Shown here: piece after piece, positions 1-8,120 of the stretch
Position numbering within the stretch: the first letter of the stretch is position 1
How the letters are laid out: every line of letters begins with the position of its first letter
NCBI RefSeq assembly: GCF_900106595.1
Contig: NZ_FNNC01000006.1
Coordinates: 1-64,000 of the forward strand
Length of the DNA: 64,000 nt
Reading direction: 5' to 3'
Origin: Marinococcus luteus
GTDB lineage: Bacteria > Bacillota > Bacilli > Bacillales > Marinococcaceae
The notes under the pieces: model-generated
Told to the model about the DNA's origin: nothing
What the model saw: the letters and a program-made list of their open reading frames with translations, nothing else
Database searches by the model: none
Position numbers and translations under genes: made by a program

Positions 1-100
1 GTTCCTGCGCCAGATCGTGACGGCGACCGGCGACGGCTCGCTCGCGGCGCAGACGGCGCAGCAGTATGTGGAAGAACTGAAAAACGCGGTCGAAGTGTAA
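1..100 (+). CDS. trxB: Thioredoxin reductase, C-terminal end (partial)
   Basis: Only the last 32 codons are inside the window, with the stop at 98-100. The visible peptide contains RQIVTATGDGS and AAQ..QQYVEEL, the C-terminal signature of bacterial thioredoxin reductases, where this segment forms part of the FAD site and the last helix. Thioredoxin reductase passes electrons from NADPH to thioredoxin in the cytoplasm. The segment is clearly GC-richer than the rest of the window, mostly at third positions. A related FAD-dependent reductase cannot be excluded from such a short piece, but the match to Bacillus TrxB from memory is close. Confidence 0.8.
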   Translation, partial: FLRQIVTATGDGSLAAQTAQQYVEELKNAVEV

Positions 101-130
101 GCACTCCGGCCCGGCAAACTATGATTATCC

Positions 131-166
131 GCCCTGGCTGCCTTTGGACAGCCGGGGCGTTTTTTT
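131..166 (+). terminator. Intrinsic terminator after trxB
   Basis: GCCCTGGCTG and CAGCCGGGGC form a 10-bp stem (one G-U pair) around an 8-base loop, followed by a run of T. It ends the trxB transcript. Confidence 0.85.
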
Positions 167-236
167 ATGATAGTATTATGATAAGAATGCGTGTTGACCA
201 GGGAGGTGTCCTGTTTCCATGAAAGGGGGATGAATA

Positions 237-1358
237 ATGATAATTTATCCGGGCAGAAAAAATACAATCAGTCTGCTAATCTTCGGGGCAGCGTTTCTTG
301 CCGGATGCAGTGCAGAGGAAAATGACGAACAGCCGGAGGAAAATGCTGGAGAGACCGAGGAGGCTGCTGGTTCGGTTACTGAAGCTCAGACAGAAGACTG
401 GGACGTAGAAGTGATGGCGGAAAATCTCGACGTCCCGTGGTCGTTAAATATTCACGAAGACACGTACTATATGACCAACCGCGGAGGTGACGTGATCGAG
501 GTGAACGGGGGAGAAAGAGAGCGCCTTTCGCTTAATACGAGTGATGAAGTAGCGAACGAAGGGGAGGGCGGCCTGCTTGGCTTTGTGCTGGCCGAAGATT
601 TTGCTGACTCCCGGGAAGGCTATGCGTACTATACGTACCGTCAGGATAATGGAACGCTCGCCAACAGAGTGGCTGCTGTGGAACGCGAAAACAGCCAATG
701 GAATGAAACGGAGATACTGCTTGATGACATTCCGGGGAGCCGGATCCATAATGGGGGCCGGCTTGAAATTGGGCCGGATGGTTATTTATACGCCACCGCC
801 GGAGATTCGGATGAGCCTTCGCTTGCACAGGATCAAGACAGCCTGGCTGGCAGCATACTGCGAATGACGGTCGAGGGAGAAGTGCCGGAGGACAATCCGT
901 TTGAGGATTCGTATGTGTACAGCTACGGCCACCGGAACCCGCAGGGACTCGCATGGAACAGCGATGGCCAGCTGTACAGCTCGGAGCACGGGCCGAATGC
1001 CCAGGATGAAATCAACGTAATCGAGTCTGGCAATAATTATGGATGGCCGGAAATCACTGGAAGTGAATCAGCAGAAGGACTGGAAACACCGGTGATTCAA
1101 TCGGAAAGTACTACATGGGCACCCTCCGGCACGGCTTTTTTCGAAGATACTCTTCTGGCAGCTGGACTCCGGGGAGAGAGCCTGTACGCCTATGACGAAG
1201 AAGCGGAAGAGATGAATGCTGTATTTGAAGGAGAAGGCAGGCTCCGGGACGTTAAAACCGAAGATGGAGACGTTTATGTTCTTACAAACAACACAGATGG
1301 AAGAGGTACGCCGGCAGAAAACGATGACCGTCTGCTGAGGCTTACTCCAGGTGAATAA
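237..1358 (+). CDS. PQQ-dependent sugar dehydrogenase-like lipoprotein
   Basis: A 373-residue lipoprotein of the glucose/sorbosone dehydrogenase family (soluble aldose dehydrogenase, six-bladed propeller). The N-terminus has a hydrophobic stretch ending in the lipobox LAGC (Cys24), then a very acidic linker, so the enzyme should sit on the outer face of the membrane. Family motifs are visible: HNGGRL, SYGHRNPQG, and EHGPNAQDEIN followed by NYGWP. Members oxidise aldoses using PQQ; substrate and electron acceptor here are unknown. The ATG at 237 is preceded by AAAGGGGGA six bases upstream; an ATG at 230 is out of frame. It is transcribed alone, between two terminators. Confidence 0.85.
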   Translation: MIIYPGRKNTISLLIFGAAFLAGCSAEENDEQPEENAGETEEAAGSVTEAQTEDWDVEVMAENLDVPWSLNIHEDTYYMTNRGGDVIEVNGGERERLSLNTSDEVANEGEGGLLGFVLAEDFADSREGYAYYTYRQDNGTLANRVAAVERENSQWNETEILLDDIPGSRIHNGGRLEIGPDGYLYATAGDSDEPSLAQDQDSLAGSILRMTVEGEVPEDNPFEDSYVYSYGHRNPQGLAWNSDGQLYSSEHGPNAQDEINVIESGNNYGWPEITGSESAEGLETPVIQSESTTWAPSGTAFFEDTLLAAGLRGESLYAYDEEAEEMNAVFEGEGRLRDVKTEDGDVYVLTNNTDGRGTPAENDDRLLRLTPGE

Positions 1359-1375
1359 TGATTTAAAATATTTTC

Positions 1376-1413
1376 GCTGTTTGGCAGGCAGTACTGCTGA
1401 ACAGCAATTTTTT
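1376..1413 (+). terminator. Terminator of the sugar dehydrogenase gene
   Basis: A 12-bp stem (1376-1387 with 1394-1405, two G-U pairs) around the loop GCAGTA is followed by AATTTTTT. Strong intrinsic terminator 18 bases after the stop codon. Confidence 0.85.
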
Positions 1414-1562
1414 GGCAAAATAAGCATAACTTTTTCGAATGGAGCAGAAATATAAATGGATTTTCAAAAGCCTGGAATTAAACATTGTGGTTCAAGAAAG
1501 GTTCGATTCGCTGCTTCCCGGGCTTTTACATTAATTTTTTGTATAAAAGGATAAAAGGGTAA

Positions 1563-1607
1563 TAAAAAAAGCTGAAGCAGAAAACTTCTCCTGCTTCAGT
1601 CTTTTTT
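1563..1607. terminator. Bidirectional terminator
   Basis: CTGAAGCAG (1572-1580) pairs with CTGCTTCAG (1591-1599). A-run on the left and T-run on the right make it work in both directions; on the minus strand it ends the MpsC-like gene at 1635. Confidence 0.85.
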
Positions 1608-1634
1608 ATTGTAAAAAATCAATGCTGACCGGCT

Positions 1635-2351
1635 TTATATTTTTTCTGCAGGATCCGTAATGAAGACGACAAGGCTCCGGTCGCGGTCGAAATCCCAATC
1701 TACGAAAATATCGTGGACCGTCGTACCGAAGATAGAACCAAATTTTTCTTTATAAAGCTCTTCTTTTTCGAGAAGACGCTTCGTCGATTTTAAAATGTCC
1801 AAATGCCCCGTTCTGATTAGTTCTTTTTCAATTAAAATCAGGCCTCCGGTACGTACGGCGAGCATGGTTCGTTCGTTTACAGGATGGACTGTGATCTCCT
1901 CAGGACTTTTTCCCACTTCTTCACTGACACGCTGAATCGCATGTTTAATGTTCTCCTGGCGCGGCGTGCGGTTCTTTTCCTGCTTTTCTTTCAGTTTATC
2001 AGGGTGAAAACCGGTAATGACGCCCGATTTGTTTTCAATGTTCCAGTCAAAATAAAACTCCCAGCCTTCAATATCCATGAGAGTGGAAATGTAATGCTCA
2101 ATTTCAGGCAGCATTTTCGCCATCATGGTTTCCCTTAATTCTTCCACGGCACTTTTGTCCCTTTGGTCGAGCATCACTTTTTCAATAGGTGATAAAAATT
2201 TTCGTATATGCATGACGATACAGCAGGGGTCGACGCTCACATAGACGGACTCCGGTCCTTTGCCGAAATGATCGCGAAGCACTCTGCCGAGGTAGCTTCC
2301 GATTTGTTTTTGTTGTTCTTCTATTTGTGCAGGCGCAGAATGTTCGGCCAT
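1635..2351 (-). CDS. MpsC/DUF2294 family protein (first of two)
   Basis: A 238-residue soluble protein with the two-part layout of PF10057 (DUF2294, also called MpsC): an N-terminal half with LRDHFGKGP and a second half with EKELIRTG and DIFVDWDFD. MpsC is named from the Staphylococcus mpsABC operon, linked to cation translocation and membrane potential, but its biochemical role is unsettled. No mpsA or mpsB homologue is visible here, so the gene stands apart from that operon. A paralogue lies at 9483-10181. The ATG at 2351 is preceded by AGAGGTG on the minus strand. No membrane segment or signal peptide is seen. Confidence 0.8.
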   Translation of the reverse strand: MAEHSAPAQIEEQQKQIGSYLGRVLRDHFGKGPESVYVSVDPCCIVMHIRKFLSPIEKVMLDQRDKSAVEELRETMMAKMLPEIEHYISTLMDIEGWEFYFDWNIENKSGVITGFHPDKLKEKQEKNRTPRQENIKHAIQRVSEEVGKSPEEITVHPVNERTMLAVRTGGLILIEKELIRTGHLDILKSTKRLLEKEELYKEKFGSIFGTTVHDIFVDWDFDRDRSLVVFITDPAEKI

Positions 2352-2596
2352 ATTTTCACCTCTTGTTCATTGTCTTGAATTTATTAACTGCTGCAGTTGA
2401 TTAAGTATAGCCGCGATAAAGTCTCAAAAATCGCAGCACCTGAAGCTTTTATAACGTACAGGTGGTGACAGGGCTGCCACCATGAATAATCAACAGCTTC
2501 ACCTCCCCGGAGTAATATACAAAAAGCCCGGTTATAGAGCGATTGGACGATACAACTTTTTATTTTTATACCCGGGGTTCATGCAGGAAAACAGCT

Positions 2597-4054
2597 TTAA
2601 GCATCGCTGAAGACTTTTTCACGTTTTTGTTCATGGCCGTATAAAGGCGGGGAAGCTGGAGCGGTTTCTTCTTCCATCTGCCTGCCTTTTTCGAATTTTT
2701 CCATAAGAACGTTGAAGGCACCGCGCTGTCCGGCTGTTTTGGAGATAGCCCGGAGGTAGCTGAAGCATTGGTTCTGGTCATGATCAAACGTTATTTTGCC
2801 TTCAAAGTTCCAGGCAATGCTTTCGGCATAATGCCAGCACACTCCTGCTGCTTCTCCCCCGAGGGAATCAGCTAACAGATGAAGAGATTCAAGCACGCGA
2901 TTGGTAATTTTAATATCCTTTTTAGCGGCCTCTGCAATAGGAGAAAAGGCGGCGTACACATAATAGGCGAAAGTACTTTCCTTCATCACGACCCGTACCT
3001 CGTCCTTTTCATCGACAAGATATGGTCTGTGGACGGCAGTGCCGGAAATGGATCTGATTAAATCAGCGAGCTGGTAGACAGCATCCTCCGCGGTGGAGGG
3101 CTCGTTGTTTCCGATGGCTTTTAAGGCAATTTCCGTTAATTTTCTTACGCTGAAATTCATGTCCTGCATTTCTGTTTTTTTGTGGCCGATAAACAAAAAC
3201 TGCAGGTACGTCTGCTCATTTACAGGCGTCTTCGGCTTTTCGTCGTACCTCTGATATGAAAAGAGCGTATCGCCTTCGAGCAGGTAATCGCCAACCCTTC
3301 GTTCAAGATACACAACGAGGCCATCCTTTTCCGCTTGAGTAATCAGTCGTTTAAAATCAACGAGCTGCAAAAAGCCTCCAGAGGAACTGGCAATGGAATA
3401 AACCGGCGACTTCTGGGGAAGACGGTATTCCTTCTGCGGAAAGGGACGGTGTTCTTGTAAATCATGTTCATTTGTAGCAGTAATGGTCTTCTGCGAGCGT
3501 TCATTCAGGTTATTGGTGAGATTAGCCACCTGCATCCATTTGGCAGCATGATTAATAAACAAAATAAAATTGATCGCAGATACTGAAGCTGCAATGACCC
3601 CGAGTACCGGAAAAATAACGTATTCGCTCACGGAAGGGTTCAGCATAAAAAAGCCAAGAAGTATATAAAAGTAAGATAAATTAAAAATGCCAATGGCGTG
3701 CAGAGTCCGGCGGTCTGCAATAAAGCTGAACAAAACGCGGGGCGTGAACTGACCGGAAAAGCTGGTTAAAACGATTAAAATCATATTGAACGTAAACGCG
3801 TGGATCATTAATACGCCGTAAGCAAGTGTACTGTAAATCATTTCAGTTAATGCATAATCAGCGGTGAGAAATGAGCCCAGGGGCAGCACAGGCTGAAGGC
3901 CAAACTCAATACCGTAGACAGCAAAAGCTGCCATCACTGCAAGCAAGGTATAGATTATGGGGAGCGGCCATAGGCTGGAACGGAGTTCATACCAACGCTG
4001 CTTTTTGGACATGCTTTGTATTTTTTTGATGAATTTAGGCGTTATGCGATGCAC
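2597..4054 (-). CDS. DUF2254 family membrane protein
   Basis: A 485-residue protein with four clear membrane segments in the first ~190 residues (around 32-50, 75-97, 118-137 and 147-167) and a large hydrophilic C-terminal domain. Segment order and motifs such as FTFNMILIVLTSFSGQFTPRVL and FILFINHAAKWMQV match the predicted membrane protein family DUF2254, whose function is unknown. It is followed by 245 bases with no recognisable gene before the MpsC-like gene on the same strand. The minus-strand start at 4054 has AAAGGAGG upstream. Confidence 0.85.
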   Translation of the reverse strand: MHRITPKFIKKIQSMSKKQRWYELRSSLWPLPIIYTLLAVMAAFAVYGIEFGLQPVLPLGSFLTADYALTEMIYSTLAYGVLMIHAFTFNMILIVLTSFSGQFTPRVLFSFIADRRTLHAIGIFNLSYFYILLGFFMLNPSVSEYVIFPVLGVIAASVSAINFILFINHAAKWMQVANLTNNLNERSQKTITATNEHDLQEHRPFPQKEYRLPQKSPVYSIASSSGGFLQLVDFKRLITQAEKDGLVVYLERRVGDYLLEGDTLFSYQRYDEKPKTPVNEQTYLQFLFIGHKKTEMQDMNFSVRKLTEIALKAIGNNEPSTAEDAVYQLADLIRSISGTAVHRPYLVDEKDEVRVVMKESTFAYYVYAAFSPIAEAAKKDIKITNRVLESLHLLADSLGGEAAGVCWHYAESIAWNFEGKITFDHDQNQCFSYLRAISKTAGQRGAFNVLMEKFEKGRQMEEETAPASPPLYGHEQKREKVFSDA

Positions 4055-4099
4055 AATTGCCTCCTTTCTTTATTGTCATAATGTAATCAAATTTTCACG

Positions 4100-4576
4100 T
4101 TATTCTGTTCGCGGGTAGGCATCTAATGAAGCCAGCTGGCTGTTCCGCACCACCCGTACCTCACAGGCAGCCTTACTGGCTACAGTCCGGGATCTTCTGC
4201 CGCGAAGGAAACGTTCGAAAGCAGGGCCTCCGGTCTCTCCGACGAGGATTAAATCGGGGCTGTACGTAAAACAGAGGTGACGGGCCAATCGTTTTTCCGG
4301 AACACCGGCATCAACCACTGCTTCAACATCTGTAACACCCTTAAGCTCTGCCTCTTCTTTGTAAGCCTGAAGGCGATAACCGGCCTTTTCTTTTAAGTGG
4401 CGCACGCCTTTAGGATCGATGCGCTGCAAATTCGCATACCGGTGTTCATCGAAAACAAAAGCAAGTACTAAAGATGCCCCGTGTTCAAGAGCCATAGCAC
4501 AGGCTTCTTCGAAAGCATCGTATGAAGGAGTTTCCAGGACATCGAGACCAACTAGTATCTGCTTATAACGACTCAT
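4100..4576 (-). CDS. Universal stress protein (UspA family)
   Basis: A 158-residue UspA-fold protein beginning MSRYKQILVGLD. It has the typical alternating beta-alpha pattern and a C-terminal nucleotide-binding-type segment, SPDLILVGETGGPAFERFL; the usual G-2X-G-9X-G(S/T) motif is only partly kept. UspA proteins accumulate under stress, often bind ATP, and have no single known reaction. The frame stays open upstream to 4708, but AAAGGAAG eight bases before the ATG at 4576 fixes this start, and the longer version would translate through the attenuator RNA. Two tandem copies of the leader RNA family lie immediately upstream, so expression is probably controlled by transcription attenuation. Confidence 0.85.
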   Translation of the reverse strand: MSRYKQILVGLDVLETPSYDAFEEACAMALEHGASLVLAFVFDEHRYANLQRIDPKGVRHLKEKAGYRLQAYKEEAELKGVTDVEAVVDAGVPEKRLARHLCFTYSPDLILVGETGGPAFERFLRGRRSRTVASKAACEVRVVRNSQLASLDAYPRTE

Positions 4577-4610
4577 AGCATTCTTCCTTTCTACAGACGA
4601 ATTTTGACAA

Positions 4611-4684
4611 TAAAAAAGCCAGAAAAAGAAAAGCTTCTTTTTCTGGCTTATGTTAAAGGGCTTTATTATCCCAACATTGCTGCC
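4611..4684 (-). ncRNA. Leader RNA/attenuator, copy 1 (upstream of usp)
   Basis: Read on the minus strand: GGCAGCAA, a hairpin of ATGTT..GGG with CCC..AACAT around a loop containing ATAAAGC, then TAAGCC, which starts a terminator stem (GCCAGAAAAAG with CTTTTTCTGGC) followed by TTTTTT. The layout is shared with the copies at 4820, 9298 and 10716. It ends 34 bases before the usp start codon. GGC at the 5' end could pair with the GCC needed by the terminator, giving two exclusive folds. The ligand or signal is unknown. Confidence 0.6.
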
Positions 4685-4819
4685 ATCATCGAATATTTGG
4701 TGAATCAATATTGTTTTTGGTATTTCGGAAAGAAAGAAAAGTAAAGCGGAAACCGGGAACGGTAGAAAAAGGCTCTGCTTTTATAGAAATCAGAACCCCT
4801 GGGAGAGAGGGCCGTCTCA

Positions 4820-4891
4820 TAAAAAAAACCACAAAGGAGGAAACCCTCATTTGTGGCTTATGCTTTAGCTTTATATCTAAGCATTACTGCC
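4820..4891 (-). ncRNA. Leader RNA/attenuator, copy 2 (tandem, upstream of usp)
   Basis: Minus-strand order: GGCAGTAA, hairpin ATGCT..TAG with CTA..AGCAT around a loop with ATAAAGC, TAAGCC, then a terminator stem CCACAAA/TTTGTGG with an inner GAGG/CCTC and a run of eight T. It lies 136 bases upstream of copy 1 on the same strand, with no gene between, so both would precede usp on one transcript. Confidence 0.55.
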
Positions 4892-4945
4892 GTATTGATT
4901 TATTTTAATGAAATAACCAATTAAGATCTTATCATAATATTAATA

Positions 4946-4970
4946 TTACCGGAAGTGGAAAGGTTAAAAC
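4946..4970 (-). promoter_or_regulatory. Possible sigma-B-type promoter upstream of tandem leaders
   Basis: On the minus strand GTTTTA, 13 bases, CGGTAA resembles the Bacillus sigma-B consensus GTTTAA-N12-15-GGGTAT. It lies 54 bases upstream of leader copy 2. The match is imperfect; it is listed because copies 3 and 4 have similar sites. Confidence 0.3.
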
Positions 4971-5042
4971 ATATTTTTGATCAGTGGTATCGCTTGCCGA
5001 TGAACGGGTCCAGCAGGTACACTATCAGGGAAGAGATAACGG

Positions 5043-5624
5043 TTGGGGGAGTTCATCATAAAACTATCGTTGAAAACAGCAGGCATAATCGCAGGAGTCA
5101 GCCTTCTGGTTGTACCGGGGGTGCTCGCGCTGCTGCACTTCTTTACTCCGTTCAGCCTGGGAAAGAATACGACGGAGGACGGCATCGCGTTGAAAGAGCC
5201 GAAGGAAGCGACAGAAGACGTTTCCGGTATACATACAGAAGTGAGCAATCATATACAGGAGTCCCATAGGTACTGGAACGAGCGAACCGGTTACGGAGCC
5301 ATCGACAACCTTACAGGAGACGACTTCGGCGATATGAGCACCCGGATTGAAGATACTGAAGAAGTAATAGACAAAATCGAGGATCCACAGCTGCAGAAGG
5401 ATTTCAATAATGCTGTCCGCTGGCAGCAGGTGATTGAAGAAAACCCCGACAAGGAAAGCGTTCAGCAGGCTGCCCGGTGGACACACCGTATTTATCATGA
5501 CCTGGATGAATACGTTAACGATTATGACGAGGCTCCGTTGTTCGGTGCCACCCACTTTGATAATGGAAGTATTTCCGAAAGCGATAAAGTACTCGAGCAG
5601 GTGAACCGCTTGCCGGAAGACTAA
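5043..5624 (+). CDS. Membrane-anchored hypothetical protein
   Basis: A ~193-residue protein with one N-terminal membrane segment (TAGIIAGVSLLVVPGVLALLHFF, roughly residues 12-34) and an acidic, helical extracytoplasmic part. I recognise it only loosely as resembling the DUF6241 group of Bacillus proteins and give no function. The start is uncertain: the frame is closed at 5037 and the first standard start is TTG at 5043, with weak upstream pairing. The best Shine-Dalgarno match, GGGGGAG at 5045-5051, would instead serve an ATA codon at 5058. It is a single-gene unit ended by a strong terminator. Confidence 0.6.
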   Translation: MGEFIIKLSLKTAGIIAGVSLLVVPGVLALLHFFTPFSLGKNTTEDGIALKEPKEATEDVSGIHTEVSNHIQESHRYWNERTGYGAIDNLTGDDFGDMSTRIEDTEEVIDKIEDPQLQKDFNNAVRWQQVIEENPDKESVQQAARWTHRIYHDLDEYVNDYDEAPLFGATHFDNGSISESDKVLEQVNRLPED

Positions 5625-5628
5625 AGAC

Positions 5629-5663
5629 AAAAAGAAGGATGCCGTGCCAGGCGTCCTTCTTTT
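5629..5663 (+). terminator. Terminator of the 5043 gene
   Basis: AAGAAGGATGCC and GGCGTCCTTCTT form a 12-bp stem (one G-U pair) around GTGCCA, followed by TTTT. Confidence 0.85.
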
Positions 5664-5855
5664 GCGTATTAAGGACAGAGTTTCAATTCAGGTTTCGATT
5701 GTTCCGTTTGCGGGGAAAATTTTTCAGAGGGTTAATCTGAATTTGAACCAATGTATTATAAAGCGTGAATAAATAAATTTCCGGGAATGGTAGTTAAGAA
5801 CGGAATGTGCAATAATATAGTTTGTTTTATTCTCAACTAGGGGGATTTGACACGT

Positions 5856-6938
5856 ATGGATCACAACCATGAAGAACTTGTTCATCGATTAGAAGAAAAA
5901 GCATCCTTCGTGAAAGAGGGAAGTTTAGAAATAGTTTCAAAAAGCATACCGTTTATGGAAGATAAAGAAGGGCTTGATCCAAGAGTAAAACAATTCCTGG
6001 AGCAGGAATCCGATCCAGGGCTTAGACGTCCGATGACGTATGATGATCTTGAAATCATCCGCAGCCGTAAAGAACAACAGAGTCAGGATTTAAGCTCCAA
6101 TATTCGCATGGAAACCAAGCTTGTGTCTTTAGAGGGCCGGGACTTAGAACTGAAAGTATATAATCGGTCAAAAAGCACCAGGCCGATGCTCGTTTACTTT
6201 CATGGTGGCGGCTTCTTTGAACGCGACGAAAGAGTAATGGACAATATATGCAAACTGCTGGCCGAAAAGGCGGAAGCTGTAGTAGTCGCAGTCGAGTACC
6301 GGCTCGCACCGGAGCACAAATATGCAGAAGGGCTGAATGACTGCTTTGACAGCGTGCGCTATGTATGTGACAACCGGGATGAATTCGGTGCAGATACGGG
6401 GAGTGTGGGTCTGGTGGGCGACAGTGTTGGAGCGAATCTGGCACTTGGCGTTTATCACTTAAGCCGTGAAAAATCCTGGGACATTTGCTACATGAGCCTA
6501 TTGTCTCCTTTGTTGGACTTATCCGATGTGTCCGGAGGCGTCCGGAAAATGGAACAGTACAATCCGGGCAAAGACAGAGAGCTTGTGCGCCAGGAGCTTG
6601 TGACAATGCGGGAGTCGCTTTCTTTTATTCAATCGCTGTATGTCACAGATCTTGAAGAGCTCGATCAGCCGCTCGTATCCCCTTTACGGAGTAAGGAAAA
6701 CATTACTTATCCTCCGATGACGCTTGTTGCGACTGAATTTGATTTTCTCCGTACACAGGGAGAGGAATTCACGAGAAAGCTTCAGGAGAAGGGGGAACTG
6801 GTACGCTACATTGAATATAAAGGGATGGCTCACACGTTTTTAAAGAAGTTGGGCTATTATCCTCAGGCTGCTGATGCCATTCGGGAAACGGCTGCCCACT
6901 TTCGGGAAGTGCTTCAAAAAAATACGCAAAGCAATTAA
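5856..6938 (+). CDS. Alpha/beta hydrolase, HSL-type esterase
   Basis: A 360-residue carboxylesterase of the hormone-sensitive-lipase (alpha/beta hydrolase fold-3) family. The oxyanion-hole motif HGGGF lies near residue 112, the nucleophile elbow is GDSVG, and TEFDFLR and AHTFL carry the likely catalytic Asp and His. The ~100-residue N-terminal extension is consistent with an HSL cap. It should hydrolyse short-chain esters in the cytoplasm, as no signal peptide is seen. A TTG at 5847 is in frame, but AGGGGGA ends ten bases before the ATG at 5856 and one base before that TTG, so the ATG is preferred. Monocistronic. Confidence 0.85.
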   Translation: MDHNHEELVHRLEEKASFVKEGSLEIVSKSIPFMEDKEGLDPRVKQFLEQESDPGLRRPMTYDDLEIIRSRKEQQSQDLSSNIRMETKLVSLEGRDLELKVYNRSKSTRPMLVYFHGGGFFERDERVMDNICKLLAEKAEAVVVAVEYRLAPEHKYAEGLNDCFDSVRYVCDNRDEFGADTGSVGLVGDSVGANLALGVYHLSREKSWDICYMSLLSPLLDLSDVSGGVRKMEQYNPGKDRELVRQELVTMRESLSFIQSLYVTDLEELDQPLVSPLRSKENITYPPMTLVATEFDFLRTQGEEFTRKLQEKGELVRYIEYKGMAHTFLKKLGYYPQAADAIRETAAHFREVLQKNTQSN

Positions 6939-6973
6939 AAATAGGAGCGGCAGCCAAGCCGCTCCTATTTTTA
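6937..6973. terminator. Bidirectional terminator between convergent genes
   Basis: AAAAATAGGAGCGGC and GCCGCTCCTATTTTT form a 15-bp perfect stem around AGCCAA. It serves the esterase and the convergent M20 gene. Confidence 0.9.
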
Positions 6974-8068
6974 ATCGTTATTGAATACTGGCGGCTGCAC
7001 GGAAGAAAAATTCCCGGCAAAATCCACTAAAATATTCTCGTATTCAGGGATGGAGCTCGTGTAGACGAGTTCGTTGTCCCCGTGCCAGTTGTAACCGACA
7101 GGCCCGAACTCTACGGCAGGCACGCCGTAAACTGTAAAATACTGGCCGTCCGAAGAACCATGCTGACCGAAAATATTAACCTTTTCAAGCTGGGTGTGGC
7201 GGGTGACGGACTCGGATAATGTTTTTACATAAGGGTTATCGACTTCCGTGTTTACGGGATCGTTGCAGATATGCACAGACACTTCATCCTCGGATAGACT
7301 GTTAATCTGCTGCAAAATATCCTCCGGCAACTGGTCCGGCAGGTAGCGGATATCAAGCGAAAATTCACACTTGGCCGGCACTTTGTTATAGACGGTGCCG
7401 GCCTGGATTTTGGCCAGGTTAATAGAAGGCTGGGCGTATAATTCTGAGCGTTCCCGGGAAAATGGGAGCTGCTTAATACGCTCATAGAGCGCAAATGCTT
7501 TTTCGATCGCGTTCTCTCCTTCCCACGGACGGCTGCCATGCGTGGAGGAGCCGGTGACAGTAATATCAAGCTGCAGAACACCTTTGGATTGAATAGCGAT
7601 TCCCAGGCCAGTAGGCTCTCCGCAGATAACAAAATCTCCCTTATGACCGGTATCAACTAAATAGCCGGTGCCGTTACGGCCACCGGTTTCCTCATCGGGA
7701 ACAATTTGCAGCTGTACTTTGCAGTCGGGCGGGATTTCTTTCAGGCGCACCATCGCAGACATCATAGCCGCAAGCCCGGCTTTCATGTCTGCCGAACCGC
7801 GCCCGTAAAGCTTTGCGTCTTTTTCGTAGGGAGCAAACTGCTCTTCTTTGCCTTTGACAACGTCCAGGTGGCCATTGAAAATCAGGGTTTGACTCCCGCT
7901 TCCGATCTCGCATACGAGCATGGAATGTCCGTTGTTTTCATGTTTTTGGACCGCCAGGCCGCGATCTTCCATCCATTTTTTACAGAATTCCATTGCTTCA
8001 TTAACTCCAGAAAGACTCGACGTATTGTAGCTGATTAATGCTTTTAGGAGAGGAATCGTTTCATTCAT
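6971..8068 (-). CDS. M20 family metallopeptidase (ArgE/DapE type)
   Basis: A 365-residue zinc-dependent amidohydrolase of the ArgE/DapE/ACY1/CPG2 group. Metal-ligand motifs are visible: NGHLDVV (His, Asp), GRGSADMKAG (bridging Asp), PDEETGG (catalytic and ligand Glu), and a late His in GYNWHGDNE. Family members remove acyl groups or split dipeptide-like amides; the substrate here is unknown. It follows the ATP-grasp gene by 52 bases on the same strand with its own GAGGAGG site, so the two form an operon: a ligase making an amide and a hydrolase acting on a similar bond. Cytoplasmic. Confidence 0.85.
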   Translation of the reverse strand: MNETIPLLKALISYNTSSLSGVNEAMEFCKKWMEDRGLAVQKHENNGHSMLVCEIGSGSQTLIFNGHLDVVKGKEEQFAPYEKDAKLYGRGSADMKAGLAAMMSAMVRLKEIPPDCKVQLQIVPDEETGGRNGTGYLVDTGHKGDFVICGEPTGLGIAIQSKGVLQLDITVTGSSTHGSRPWEGENAIEKAFALYERIKQLPFSRERSELYAQPSINLAKIQAGTVYNKVPAKCEFSLDIRYLPDQLPEDILQQINSLSEDEVSVHICNDPVNTEVDNPYVKTLSESVTRHTQLEKVNIFGQHGSSDGQYFTVYGVPAVEFGPVGYNWHGDNELVYTSSIPEYENILVDFAGNFSSVQPPVFNND

Positions 8069-8120
8069 TCTGAGCCTCCTCGCGAAAGTGTTTCATCATA
8101 TTGAAAAAAGGACGCATTGT

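Noticed and set aside
1-100. Strong GC enrichment suggesting transferred DNA
   Set aside because: The segment is the conserved end of a core gene and is too short to judge; codon bias is as likely.
4711-4908. 65-codon plus-strand frame
   Set aside because: It runs across leader RNA copy 2 with no ribosome binding site or protein-like composition.
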